Of a stretch of 9,121 nucleotides of DNA, positions 1 to 6,884 are shown piece by piece. The DNA comes from Pirellulaceae bacterium (GTDB lineage: Bacteria > Planctomycetota > Planctomycetia > Pirellulales > Pirellulaceae): positions 1 to 9,121 of the forward strand of contig JABDKS010000651.1 of NCBI GenBank assembly GCA_013002105.1, read 5' to 3'. The notes beneath the pieces were generated by a model. The model had not been told where the DNA came from. It worked only from the letters and a program-made list of their open reading frames with translations, and ran no database searches. Made by a program: the position numbers and the translations under genes. Positions within the stretch are counted from its first letter, which is position 1, and the number at the start of each line of letters is the position of its first letter.

Positions 1-1117
1 CGTAAAACGTCGCAAGATTCAACAGGCCGTAGGTAATCATGAACGCCATCGTGATCAACGGCGCGATCGTGTTCAGGTCGGCCAACAGAATACATACTTG
101 AGCGATGATGACGGTGACGATGGTCGCACGACGTGGCTCATTGTTTGGTCCGCTGCCAAACGAAAAGAACTGCATCCGGGGAAAGATATTGTCTTTGCCA
201 AAGGCCTGCAGGATTCGTGGTGCGCCCATCATGCTGCCAAGTGCTGACGAGATGGTCGCGGCAAACACACCGGCTGCGATCAGGGCGGGCAGCAACGCGA
301 TATCCGAAATGATCAGGTTGTTGGTGACCAAGTCGCTTCGGTCGCGGGCTCCGGCCAGCATAAAAGCTTGAGTCAAATAGACGAGGCCTGTGACCACGAC
401 GGCGGCGATGGTGCCACGCGGAATCGAGCGAGCGGGATCTTTCAGATCGCCCGACATGTTGGCACCGGCCATGATTCCCGTCACCGCCGGAAAAAAGAGC
501 GCAAACATTGTCCAAAAAGATTCGCCGGCAGTGAAACCCGGACCGCTATTGGCTTGCAATCTCGCGGTATCAAAATCACTCCACGCGCCCAGATAAAATG
601 AGATGATCGACGCAATCACGGTCGCCAAGATCGCGAACTGAATTTTGATCGTCCAACCAGCACCAATGGCGACGCACATGCAGACGGCGACATTGGTGAT
701 CGATGCGACCAGCGTCGGTGAAACGCCCGCGGGCAAATAGGTCATCAGGGCTTCGGTAAACCCAATCACATACATCGCCACCGACAGCGCTTGCGCGCCA
801 AAAAACAACAACCCGATCGCGCCACCAAATTCCGGGCCCAAAGAACGGCTGATCAAAAAGTAGGCGCCGCCACCTTCGACTTTGGTGTTCGTGGCGATCG
901 CCGACAACGAAAGTGTCGTTAAAAGTGTGATCAGCTTGCTGGCAAGCACGATCAGAAGTGCTGCCCAAACCCCTGCCTGGCCAACGACGTAGCCGAATCG
1001 CAGAAACATGATCACGCCAAGGATCGTCAGGACGCAGGGTGTGAACACACCGCCGAATGTTCCGAAGCTATTTCCGTCGCCGGAAGTTCGGCTACCTTGA
1101 CTCATCGTTTGTGCCAT
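1..1117 (-). CDS. Cation-chloride cotransporter (SLC12-type) / amino acid permease, partial (C-terminus outside window)
   Basis: This is an integral membrane transporter of the APC superfamily, most like the cation-chloride cotransporter (SLC12) branch, which couples chloride to Na+ and/or K+ movement. The reading frame is open from the ATG at 1117-1115 to the left edge, giving 372 complete codons. Visible family signatures are the first membrane segment with FGGVFTPCVLTILGVIMFLR (residues 21-40), an EGGGAYFLISRSLGPEFGGA segment (81-100), and the hallmark GANMSGDLKDP (218-228) followed by SIPRGT. About nine to ten hydrophobic segments can be counted before the cut. The start fits because it leaves only a short hydrophilic N-terminus before membrane segment 1. 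A second ATG four codons in (1105-1103) is an alternative. No Shine-Dalgarno is seen. Bacterial members are often annotated simply as amino acid permease, and the true substrate cannot be told from sequence. The soluble C-terminal domain, if present, lies outside the window. Confidence 0.88.
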   Translation of the reverse strand, partial: MAQTMSQGSRTSGDGNSFGTFGGVFTPCVLTILGVIMFLRFGYVVGQAGVWAALLIVLASKLITLLTTLSLSAIATNTKVEGGGAYFLISRSLGPEFGGAIGLLFFGAQALSVAMYVIGFTEALMTYLPAGVSPTLVASITNVAVCMCVAIGAGWTIKIQFAILATVIASIISFYLGAWSDFDTARLQANSGPGFTAGESFWTMFALFFPAVTGIMAGANMSGDLKDPARSIPRGTIAAVVVTGLVYLTQAFMLAGARDRSDLVTNNLIISDIALLPALIAAGVFAATISSALGSMMGAPRILQAFGKDNIFPRMQFFSFGSGPNNEPRRATIVTVIIAQVCILLADLNTIAPLITMAFMITYGLLNLATFY

Positions 1118-1309
1118 CTTGGCGAGAAGGGAAATCTGCGTCGCGCTGGGACCGCGTCAAAACGTCCTCATCGGTCAGCCGCTGGAAGTCTAGCAGAGAT
1201 TCGGTAGATGCCAGAGAGTAAGTTGCACCCCCATCGCTTTTGCGTGTCGCCATCGAGCGAGGAATTGGCCTGCGGCGATCAACTACGCAGTTGGGTGAAC
1301 TTGGCGAGG

Positions 1310-2143
1310 CTAGCTTGCCGATTCGAAACCGGCGTCCCGCGCCGTGAAAGCAAAGTTCTGACTTTGCGAAAAGAACTCAAGCGGATTTTCGTAGACGACC
1401 TTGCGAATCAGTGATTCGCTGTGGCCGCGGCGACGCATTTCAAAAATCAAATCGGGTACCGCTGTCGGTTTACTCGGTCCCCAATCACCCGCGGAGTTGG
1501 TCATCAGTCGCTCGCCACCGGTCATTTCGATCATGTCCACCGCTCGCTGCGGAGTGCATTTCGTGACCGGGTAAAGAGTCATGCCAGCCCAAAAACCGCG
1601 ATCGAGAACCTCCGTGATTGTATGTTCTTCGACGTGATCGACCAGGATCCGCGAGGGATCCAGACGAGAATCGTCGCAAAGCATATCCAAGATCATACGC
1701 GTGCCTTGAAACTTGTCTTCCAAGTGCGGCGTGTGAATCAAGATCTGTTGGTTGTGGGCGGCTGCCAGATCGAGATGCTCCAAAAATATCGTCGCTTCGT
1801 TCTTGGTGTTTTTGTTCAACCCGATTTCACCGATACCCAGCACGTTGGGTTTGTCGATGAATTCCGGGATCATCGCAATGACATCGCGTGACAGAGATAC
1901 GTTTTCGGCTTCTTTTGCGTTGATGCACAACCACGTGTAATGCTGAATTCCGTATTGGGCCGCCCGTTTGGGTTCCGTGTCGGTCAATTGGCGAAAATAG
2001 TCACGAAAACCGTCAACACTGCCGCGGTCGTATCCGGCCCAGAACGCTGGTTCGCTCATCGCCACGCAACCCATTCGCGCCAACGTCGCGTAGTCGTCGG
2101 TGGTGCGAGAAACCATGTGGATGTGGGGGTCGATGTAATCCAT
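1310..2143 (-). CDS. TatD-like metal-dependent hydrolase (EboB-like subgroup)
   Basis: This is a 277-residue TIM-barrel amidohydrolase-type protein related to TatD nucleases/phosphohydrolases. Candidate metal ligands are all present: the DPHIH motif (H7, H9) at the N-terminus, GIGEIGLN (E106), LIHTPH (H137), the VDHVEEH segment (H170) and NSAGDWG (D220). The barrel therefore looks intact and probably binds two divalent metals. The wording of several motifs (HMVSRTTDDY, AMSEPAFWAGYDR, LYPVTKCTP) is not that of E. coli TatD. It recalls the hydrolase found in bacterial ebo gene clusters (EboB), which are linked to export or processing of secondary-metabolite precursors. That is recollection, and no other ebo genes are in the window. 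It ends at the TAG at 1312-1310. The ATG at 2143 lies 55 bp downstream of the 88-residue gene, so the two are probably co-transcribed. No Shine-Dalgarno is visible. The substrate is unknown. Confidence 0.85.
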   Translation of the reverse strand: MDYIDPHIHMVSRTTDDYATLARMGCVAMSEPAFWAGYDRGSVDGFRDYFRQLTDTEPKRAAQYGIQHYTWLCINAKEAENVSLSRDVIAMIPEFIDKPNVLGIGEIGLNKNTKNEATIFLEHLDLAAAHNQQILIHTPHLEDKFQGTRMILDMLCDDSRLDPSRILVDHVEEHTITEVLDRGFWAGMTLYPVTKCTPQRAVDMIEMTGGERLMTNSAGDWGPSKPTAVPDLIFEMRRRGHSESLIRKVVYENPLEFFSQSQNFAFTARDAGFESAS

Positions 2144-2198
2144 CTGAGATCAACTTTATCGGGAATCAAGAATCAACTTAGAGAACAGATCGCGGTGG

Positions 2199-2465
2199 TC
2201 AGATTTGCATTTCACTACGCCACTGCGATTCGTACTCACGGGAAAACAATTTCTGTAGCCGCTCGGCACGGTCGGGACCTTCGCTCAATAGCAGTCGTAC
2301 AGCTTCGCTCAATTTTTCGCGCCGTTCGTTAGACACTCCAGACATCGACTCGCCATCATCGGCGGCACGGTCCATGCGGTCAAAATCGGCAGCAATCTCC
2401 AGCAGTTTCGCACGTATCTCCAGAAATGTTTCGTCCAAGATGTGGTTCGCAGTTCGATCGGTCAT
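2199..2465 (-). CDS. Small helical conserved hypothetical protein (88 aa) upstream of TatD-like hydrolase
   Basis: I do not recognise a named family. The protein is 88 residues, charged and soluble, and appears almost entirely alpha-helical. An N-terminal helix (about residues 8-33, ILDETFLEIRAKLLEIAADFDRMDRA) is followed by a short acidic linker and a second helical stretch (about 47-76), then FSREYESQWRSEMQI at the C-terminus. There is no signal peptide, membrane segment or cysteine. It is judged real because it lies on the same strand just ahead of the TatD-like gene (55-bp gap), has natural amino acid composition with regular heptad-like leucines, and sits 60 bp downstream of a good promoter. 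The ATG at 2465-2463 has no Shine-Dalgarno. It may be a partner or regulator of the hydrolase, but this is inference from position only. Confidence 0.72.
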   Translation of the reverse strand: MTDRTANHILDETFLEIRAKLLEIAADFDRMDRAADDGESMSGVSNERREKLSEAVRLLLSEGPDRAERLQKLFSREYESQWRSEMQI

Positions 2466-2524
2466 GGTGGTGTGCGATTAGCAAAGGCCAGTGCGATTGG
2501 AAAGGTCGGGGAGGTCAACAGTCT

Positions 2525-2553
2525 ATTATAGACATCCCGATGGTGGGTGTCTT
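2525..2553 (-). promoter_or_regulatory. Sigma70-like promoter for the 88-aa protein / TatD-like unit
   Basis: Read on the minus strand, a perfect -10 hexamer TATAAT (plus-strand 2530-2525) lies 17 bp downstream of AAGACA (2553-2548), which matches four of six bases of TTGACA. Transcription would begin near 2518, giving a leader of about 50 nt before the ATG at 2465. The -10 box is embedded in a 13-bp palindrome, GTCTATTATAGAC (2521-2533), which could also be an operator. Spacing, orientation and distance to the gene all fit, but no experimental or comparative evidence is available here. Confidence 0.5.
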
Positions 2554-2578
2554 GATGAGCGATGGGAGCCCAGTGGAG

Positions 2579-2690
2579 GTGAATCAGGCTGAGTGACGCG
2601 TGCTGTGAAGTGATGCCGGCTTTTTCGTGACGCGGCTGTTAAGTGACGCGGCTTTTGAGTGACGCTAATGTTATGTGACGCGATGGGTAG
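2579..2690. repeat. Tandem array of 16-17 bp units (GTGACGCGGCTKTTRA)
   Basis: Six units beginning GTGAYGC start at 2593, 2610, 2627, 2643, 2659 and 2675, so the period is 17, 17, 16, 16 and 16 bp. A shorter, degenerate copy (GTGAATCAGGCTGA) may precede them at 2579. Units 3 and 4 are the best conserved (GTGACGCGGCTGTTAA and GTGACGCGGCTTTTGA). The first seven bases (GTGACGC) are nearly invariant and the rest drifts, including in the outer units. The array fills the space between the promoter of the 88-aa gene and the 3' end of the CobW-like gene. It overlaps the stop codon of the latter (2673-2671) and its last few codons. Its period is not a multiple of three, so it is not coding in origin. 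Confidence 0.8.
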
Positions 2691-3840
2691 GCGTGGGTCG
2701 TCCGGGCCGAAGCGAATGGGCCGATAGGCTTTCAATGCTGGCAGACCGTGTCTGGGCAACCTGTCGTAGGCTACTTTCGCAAGCCGAACGTAGATCCGCC
2801 GGATCGATTGCCACGCGAGCGTTGACGATCACTTGAATTTTTCCGTCGACCGAGCGTCCAGATCGCAATCCAACATCGACATCCGATGAATTGCTGACAA
2901 CATTAGCGACCGCTTGGGAATCCCCACCGAGCACCGACACCTTTAAGTGGGCGATCGCGCCGGCGTACTGTTTGATAACCGCGTCGGCGGTGGTCCGTAC
3001 AACTTCGTGCGCCAATTGATCCAGGTCGATCGATACGTTGCTCGTCAACATCGCTGTCAAATTAACCCAGCCAAGTTCTGCTTCGCCAATGGCGTAGGTG
3101 TCGTAATCGATGTCCAGCAATCTTCGCCCCGCCGTCATGGGTGATTCCAAATACCCGAGCACCTGATCGACGCCCGCACCTGTTTTTGGACTCACCGAAA
3201 TTACTGGCACGGTGGGAGCCACATTGGCCAATGTGTCACGCAGGCGTTGGATTTCATCCTCGGACAACTGATCGCTACGCCCGATCATTAGAAAGTCCGC
3301 TTCTTCAAGCTGCTTTCGAAAGATGTATTCGGCTTGCGGCGAGAATCCGCTCAGGGTTTGATCGTTGTCTTGGGCCAAGATTCGTCGACCGTGCGAAGGT
3401 TTTAAAAGGACGCCGAAAGGCGCTAGTTCGAATCGGTCCCCAAGCAATTGCTGTAGTGGCAACACGACGGTCGCAACCAAGTCGGTACAACTACCGACCG
3501 GTTCGGCCAACAGGACGTCGGGCACGTCGGACTCACTGAGCGAATCAGCGGTGGATACAAGGTCGTCAAAGCTACAACAGAAACAGGCACCGGCGACTTC
3601 GCCGACCGAGAACCCCTGCGATCGCAGATTGTGTGTGTCGACCAAATCGGCCGCTTGGTCGTTGGTAATGATGCCGACTTTCTGGCCCGCGGCGACGTAA
3701 CGGCGAGCCAATTCACCGATCAACGTCGTCTTTCCGGCGCCAAGAAAACCACCAATCAATACGAATCGAGTTTTTGTCACACAGGTTCTCACGGATAGAG
3801 GTTGCGTCCTTTGTTTTTGACTCGCGTGTGCGGTTAGCAC
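2671..3840 (-). CDS. CobW/P47K-type G3E-family GTPase (COG0523-like)
   Basis: This 389-residue protein belongs to the G3E P-loop GTPases (CobW, HypB, UreG and relatives), which generally help deliver metals or cofactors to enzymes. Visible motifs in order are Walker A GGFLGAGKTT (30-39), the metal-binding cysteine motif GACFCCSFDDL with CFCC at 86-89, a Walker B-like VLLAEPVGSCTDL (109-121), and ISVSPKTGAG (214-223) at the usual G5 position. The expected NKxD guanine-specificity motif is replaced by GRSD (187-190). The C-terminal region (about 245-372, with GWVN and AHLKVSV) resembles the P47K-type domain rather than a typical CobW C-terminal domain. The GTG at 3840-3838 gives a 10-bp gap to the DUF167 gene. 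GTG codons at 3792 or 3780 (residues 17 and 21) would place the start closer to the P-loop, as is usual. It is the last gene of the four-gene unit. Its final codons lie in the tandem array. The metal and target enzyme are unknown. Confidence 0.85.
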   Translation of the reverse strand: MLTAHASQKQRTQPLSVRTCVTKTRFVLIGGFLGAGKTTLIGELARRYVAAGQKVGIITNDQAADLVDTHNLRSQGFSVGEVAGACFCCSFDDLVSTADSLSESDVPDVLLAEPVGSCTDLVATVVLPLQQLLGDRFELAPFGVLLKPSHGRRILAQDNDQTLSGFSPQAEYIFRKQLEEADFLMIGRSDQLSEDEIQRLRDTLANVAPTVPVISVSPKTGAGVDQVLGYLESPMTAGRRLLDIDYDTYAIGEAELGWVNLTAMLTSNVSIDLDQLAHEVVRTTADAVIKQYAGAIAHLKVSVLGGDSQAVANVVSNSSDVDVGLRSGRSVDGKIQVIVNARVAIDPADLRSACESSLRQVAQTRSASIESLSAHSLRPGRPTPTHRVT

Positions 3841-3850
3841 GTTGTTGATG

Positions 3851-4144
3851 CTAGCCCATTGATGCCAGTTCCGCTACGCGATCGGCAACCAAGGGTGTCG
3901 CATTCGCGATCAAAAAAACTTTCCGCCGATTGGTAGCACCGCTCAGCAGTTCGATCTGCGATCGTTTTAGTCGCAACGCGTCGGCAAGGGCTTTGACGAT
4001 CGCTTTGTTTGCTTGGCCTTTATCGGCGGGTGCCGTGACCGAGACTCGCAGGGCATTGTCGTATTGTCCGCCAACCCGTGTCTGCTTGGCACCTGGGGTG
4101 GCATGAACCCGTAGTCGGCAGGAGTTTCCCGAGCAGTCGATCAC
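3851..4144 (-). CDS. yggU: DUF167 / YggU family protein (UPF0235)
   Basis: This small cytoplasmic protein of 97 residues is typical of DUF167, whose molecular role is not established. Family signatures are VHATPGAKQTRVGG near the N-terminus (about residues 13-26), LRVSVTAPADKGQANKAIVKALADAL (32-57) and the LLSGATNRRKVFLI strand (66-79). The length is normal for the family. The chosen start is GTG at 4144-4142. A minus-strand GGAG (plus-strand 4155-4158) lies 10 nt upstream, one of the few Shine-Dalgarno-like sequences in this window. The gene begins 16 bp after the stop of the YggS gene and is followed after 10 bp by the GTPase gene, so an operon is very likely. Pairing of yggS with yggU on one transcript is common across bacteria and supports both calls. 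Confidence 0.88.
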   Translation of the reverse strand: MIDCSGNSCRLRVHATPGAKQTRVGGQYDNALRVSVTAPADKGQANKAIVKALADALRLKRSQIELLSGATNRRKVFLIANATPLVADRVAELASMG

Positions 4145-4154
4145 TAGCTATCTG

Positions 4155-4158
4155 CTCC
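4155..4158 (-). promoter_or_regulatory. Ribosome binding site for the DUF167 gene
   Basis: The minus strand reads GGAG here, 10 nt upstream of the GTG at 4144. It supports GTG as the start, since no ATG is available in frame near the N-terminus. The site lies in the 16-bp gap after the YggS stop codon. Confidence 0.45.
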
Positions 4159-4160
4159 GG

Positions 4161-4871
4161 TCAATCGATCACACCTTCGAACAGACGCGATCCAATACGA
4201 ACCATCGTGGCGCCTTCGGCAATTGCCTCGACAAAGTCGCCGCTCATTCCCATTGACAGTTCGGTCAATGGAAGCTGGAACTGTTGTGACAAGTTATCAC
4301 GAAGATGACGCACCTGGGCGAACTGTCGACGAGCAGCATCGGTATCAGTACCCCAGCCAGCCATCGCCATCAATCCTGTAATTTCGATCGCCGGTGGCGT
4401 GCCGTCCGCTAATAGCTTACCGATCGCATCGGCAGTTAAGCCGGTCTTTGAATCGTCCCCACTGATGTTCACTTCCAAAAGAACCCGGATCGTTTGTTGC
4501 TGGCTCATCGCTTCTTTGCTGATTGCGGCCAATAAGCGGGTGCTGTCGACACTATGGATCAGCGGTTGATGCTTTAGCAGTCGTCGCAATTTGTTTCGTT
4601 GCACATGCCCGATCATGTGCCATTGGACTGCCCGTGATTTCATTGCGTCGGATTCGGCCTTTTGCCAAAGCACTTGTGGCCGATTTTCGCCCAAGTGACG
4701 GCAGCCGGCATCCAACAGCATGGCGGTGGCTTCGGCGTCCACATATTTGGTTACGCCGATGATCAGCACGGATTCTTTGGGCCTGTTGTGTGCTGCGATT
4801 GCCGAATCCACCTCGGATTGAATTTGTTGCCAATTCGCAGCAATCCGTTGGCGTTTGTCTGATTCAGTCAT
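4161..4871 (-). CDS. yggS: YggS/PROSC family PLP-binding protein (PLP homeostasis)
   Basis: This 236-residue protein is a single-domain TIM barrel of the YggS/PLPBP family, which binds pyridoxal 5'-phosphate without known catalytic turnover and helps control PLP and amino/keto acid balance in the cytoplasm. The PLP lysine is K42 in IGVTKYVD. Further family motifs are the GENRPQVLWQK segment (61-71), WHMIGHVQRNK (84-94), LEVNISGDDSKTG (132-144), ITGLMAM (164-170) and the phosphate-binding C-terminus LSMGMSGDFVEAIAEG, then ATMVRIGSRLFEG. One small departure is MSGDF where many relatives have MSxDx with a second acidic or polar residue. The length is normal. The ATG at 4871 lies 15 bp downstream of the 657-aa gene, and the stop is 16 bp before the DUF167 gene. 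The protein is probably functional. Confidence 0.93.
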   Translation of the reverse strand: MTESDKRQRIAANWQQIQSEVDSAIAAHNRPKESVLIIGVTKYVDAEATAMLLDAGCRHLGENRPQVLWQKAESDAMKSRAVQWHMIGHVQRNKLRRLLKHQPLIHSVDSTRLLAAISKEAMSQQQTIRVLLEVNISGDDSKTGLTADAIGKLLADGTPPAIEITGLMAMAGWGTDTDAARRQFAQVRHLRDNLSQQFQLPLTELSMGMSGDFVEAIAEGATMVRIGSRLFEGVID

Positions 4872-4886
4872 GTAGCGCCAATAGGC

Positions 4887-6860
4887 CTAGGATTCGTGAT
4901 CGGTTTCGTCGACCGTTACAATTTCTTCGGTCGAGCCATCGTTGAGATAAAAACGACCGGCAAAAAAATCAGCTACCAAGTGTTTTCCCAAGACACTGCG
5001 GCAGCGCGATTCGCCGAGCGATCGATAGATCAGCCATTGTTCGCTGCCAAGCTGAATGCGGTAGCCTACCGCTTCATCGCGTCGCACAATTCGCAACTCG
5101 TCTGCGACGGTAAGCTGCCGCCAAGTTCGGTTGCATTTGAATCGTTTTCGCTGGAAATCAAACCAGATCGGAGCGTAAAGGCGGCCGGTGCCTTGGCAAT
5201 TCATCAACAGATGGTCGTCTTCGGTGATCCGGAGCGTGGCGTCGGAGGGGCCGACCCGCCATTCATTTGCCGCGATCGGAATCACAATCGCACGTTGATG
5301 TTTGTCACCCAAGTAAACTTCGCGTGTTTCGGTTTCCGCCGTCGCATTCATCCCTTTGGCTAACGGCAATCGGCAGGAGTAACGGACGCTGCGGCCGGAA
5401 ATCTGATCATTGTTCGGATCGCTGGGCAAGACGCTGTCGGCCCACAGAACAGATCGATCGTCGCGGACGATCATGAATTGTCGTTGCAACACGATGCCGC
5501 CGGTCCATGGTTGTTCCAGTTCCAGATAATGGACATCGTCGTCGGAGTATTCACAAGTCGCGACCCATTGACCGATCGAGCGTTGTTCGTTGTCGTCCAA
5601 TTCGATCATCGCTTGCCAGCGCCCCGCGAGGACACGTGACTTGCCCGCGAACAATTCGACTCGCGGTTCGTGTTCCGAATAGTCAATGTGGATGCGACCG
5701 CGTTGCACGTCCCATTCGGGTAATAGGATCGCCGTTTTGGATTCATCGCAATGATGCACCAACTCGGGCAACGAGATTTCCCATACCAGCCGGCCGCCGG
5801 TTTGTGTCTTGCCGCGAGCGGCGTTGATCGCCGGTTCCAATGCCTCTTTGTCGCAACTGACGGCAGCGTCCAAGAGCCCATGCTTCTTGGTGTCATCCTT
5901 GAGGTCGGCGGGATGTAATTCGCAAAAGGCATTGCCACCTTTGTCGGTGGTCATGGCGGCGACCCACGTCGCCAAGTCGGCTGCGACATTTTTCTGCTGC
6001 TTTTTAAACTTGGTTTTTGTGGTGGCTTCGATCAGTTTGCGACACCGAATCAACGACGCCAACGCCAGACGTGCATGGTTGCAACCCTTCACGCTGGTCG
6101 CAATCGAATCTTCTTCGTTTTGACACCAGCGCTGGATCGAATCGATGGCCGGCTTTTGCATTCTCGCGCACGAGGGTAAGTCTGACAGTCTCCACGCGAG
6201 GGTGAGTCCAAGTTCGCCGCCGATGATCAAGTGTGCCAATGACGCCGATCCGGCCTGTTCAATGACGCTTTCGCGTAGCTGTTGGATTTCAGAGAGCGTC
6301 GCCCACCAGTCAGAGCGGCCGACAAAATCAATCAGCTCGGGCAGCGCGGAGGCCATGACCACGGCCTTAACCGCCTCGACAGGGTTTGGTTTGGCTTGCG
6401 ACCATCCATCAATCGATTCTCGCAGCAGGGCCAGAATGTTAACTTCCTCCCGAAGCTTCTTGTTGACCTTTTGGTTGCAGGCCAAACGACTGATGATCTG
6501 CCAGTTCGGATCACAAGATGCATCCTGTGCAACGGCGATACCCCAACGGTAAACGCTCCCTTTTTTGGCTGACTCACCGAACACGTTTTCCGCCGACTTT
6601 TTCTCTGCTCGCAAGCGGATCTTTTTACGCAGTGACTTCCACTGGTCGTTGTCGTCCACCGATTCGAATCGTCTGCTCGATTCGCTAGCGCGGCCGGAGC
6701 CGGTGGAGGTTTCGTGATTGAGATCGAGCGACATGAAGCTATCTGTTGTCGACGCGATATTCGCTGGCGACATTTGCGGCAAAGGGGAAGCGTGACTGGT
6801 TGATGCACCCGGGGGTGCCGGCGTGGCGGACAAAAATGCGACTGGTGGGCAAAATTCCAT
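4887..6860 (-). CDS. Large conserved-looking protein of unknown function, first gene of the yggS operon (657 aa)
   Basis: I do not recognise this family. There is no signal peptide and no membrane segment, so it is probably cytoplasmic. Residues about 75-350 are rich in helices and basic residues and contain scattered Cys and Trp (for example VYRWGIAV at 103-110, GGELGLTLAWRLSDLPSC at 214-231). Residues about 355-650 look beta-rich, with repeated strand-like segments (RLVWEISLPELVHH, GRIHIDYSEHEPRVELF, IVLQRQFMIVRDDRSVLWADSVL, FYLNDGSTEEIVTV). A helical first half followed by a beta half recalls the overall plan of heparinase/alginate-lyase type proteins, but I see no catalytic motif, so no function is assigned. 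The first 42 residues are Pro/Ser/Ala-rich and may be non-coding. ATG codons at 6773 (residue 30) and 6734 (residue 43, MSLDLNHET) are plausible real starts. None has a Shine-Dalgarno. It ends 15 bp before yggS. Confidence 0.78.
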   Translation of the reverse strand: MEFCPPVAFLSATPAPPGASTSHASPLPQMSPANIASTTDSFMSLDLNHETSTGSGRASESSRRFESVDDNDQWKSLRKKIRLRAEKKSAENVFGESAKKGSVYRWGIAVAQDASCDPNWQIISRLACNQKVNKKLREEVNILALLRESIDGWSQAKPNPVEAVKAVVMASALPELIDFVGRSDWWATLSEIQQLRESVIEQAGSASLAHLIIGGELGLTLAWRLSDLPSCARMQKPAIDSIQRWCQNEEDSIATSVKGCNHARLALASLIRCRKLIEATTKTKFKKQQKNVAADLATWVAAMTTDKGGNAFCELHPADLKDDTKKHGLLDAAVSCDKEALEPAINAARGKTQTGGRLVWEISLPELVHHCDESKTAILLPEWDVQRGRIHIDYSEHEPRVELFAGKSRVLAGRWQAMIELDDNEQRSIGQWVATCEYSDDDVHYLELEQPWTGGIVLQRQFMIVRDDRSVLWADSVLPSDPNNDQISGRSVRYSCRLPLAKGMNATAETETREVYLGDKHQRAIVIPIAANEWRVGPSDATLRITEDDHLLMNCQGTGRLYAPIWFDFQRKRFKCNRTWRQLTVADELRIVRRDEAVGYRIQLGSEQWLIYRSLGESRCRSVLGKHLVADFFAGRFYLNDGSTEEIVTVDETDHES

Positions 6861-6884
6861 CGTCGGAGATCTGTGTGATTCCGT

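Noticed and set aside
1301..1320. Possible terminator stem around the TatD-like stop codon (GGCGAGGCTAGCTTGCC)
   Set aside because: The arms pair imperfectly and no T-run follows on the minus strand.
1208..1414. Plus-strand 68-codon open frame between the permease and the TatD-like gene
   Set aside because: More than half of it is antisense to the C-terminus of the TatD-like gene. It has no recognisable motif and no ribosome binding site.
2526..2759. Minus-strand open frame of 77 codons crossing the tandem array and the 3' end of the CobW-like gene
   Set aside because: It overlaps the GTPase gene in another frame, its composition is repeat-driven (His/Arg/Ser/Pro), and the repeat period is not a multiple of three.
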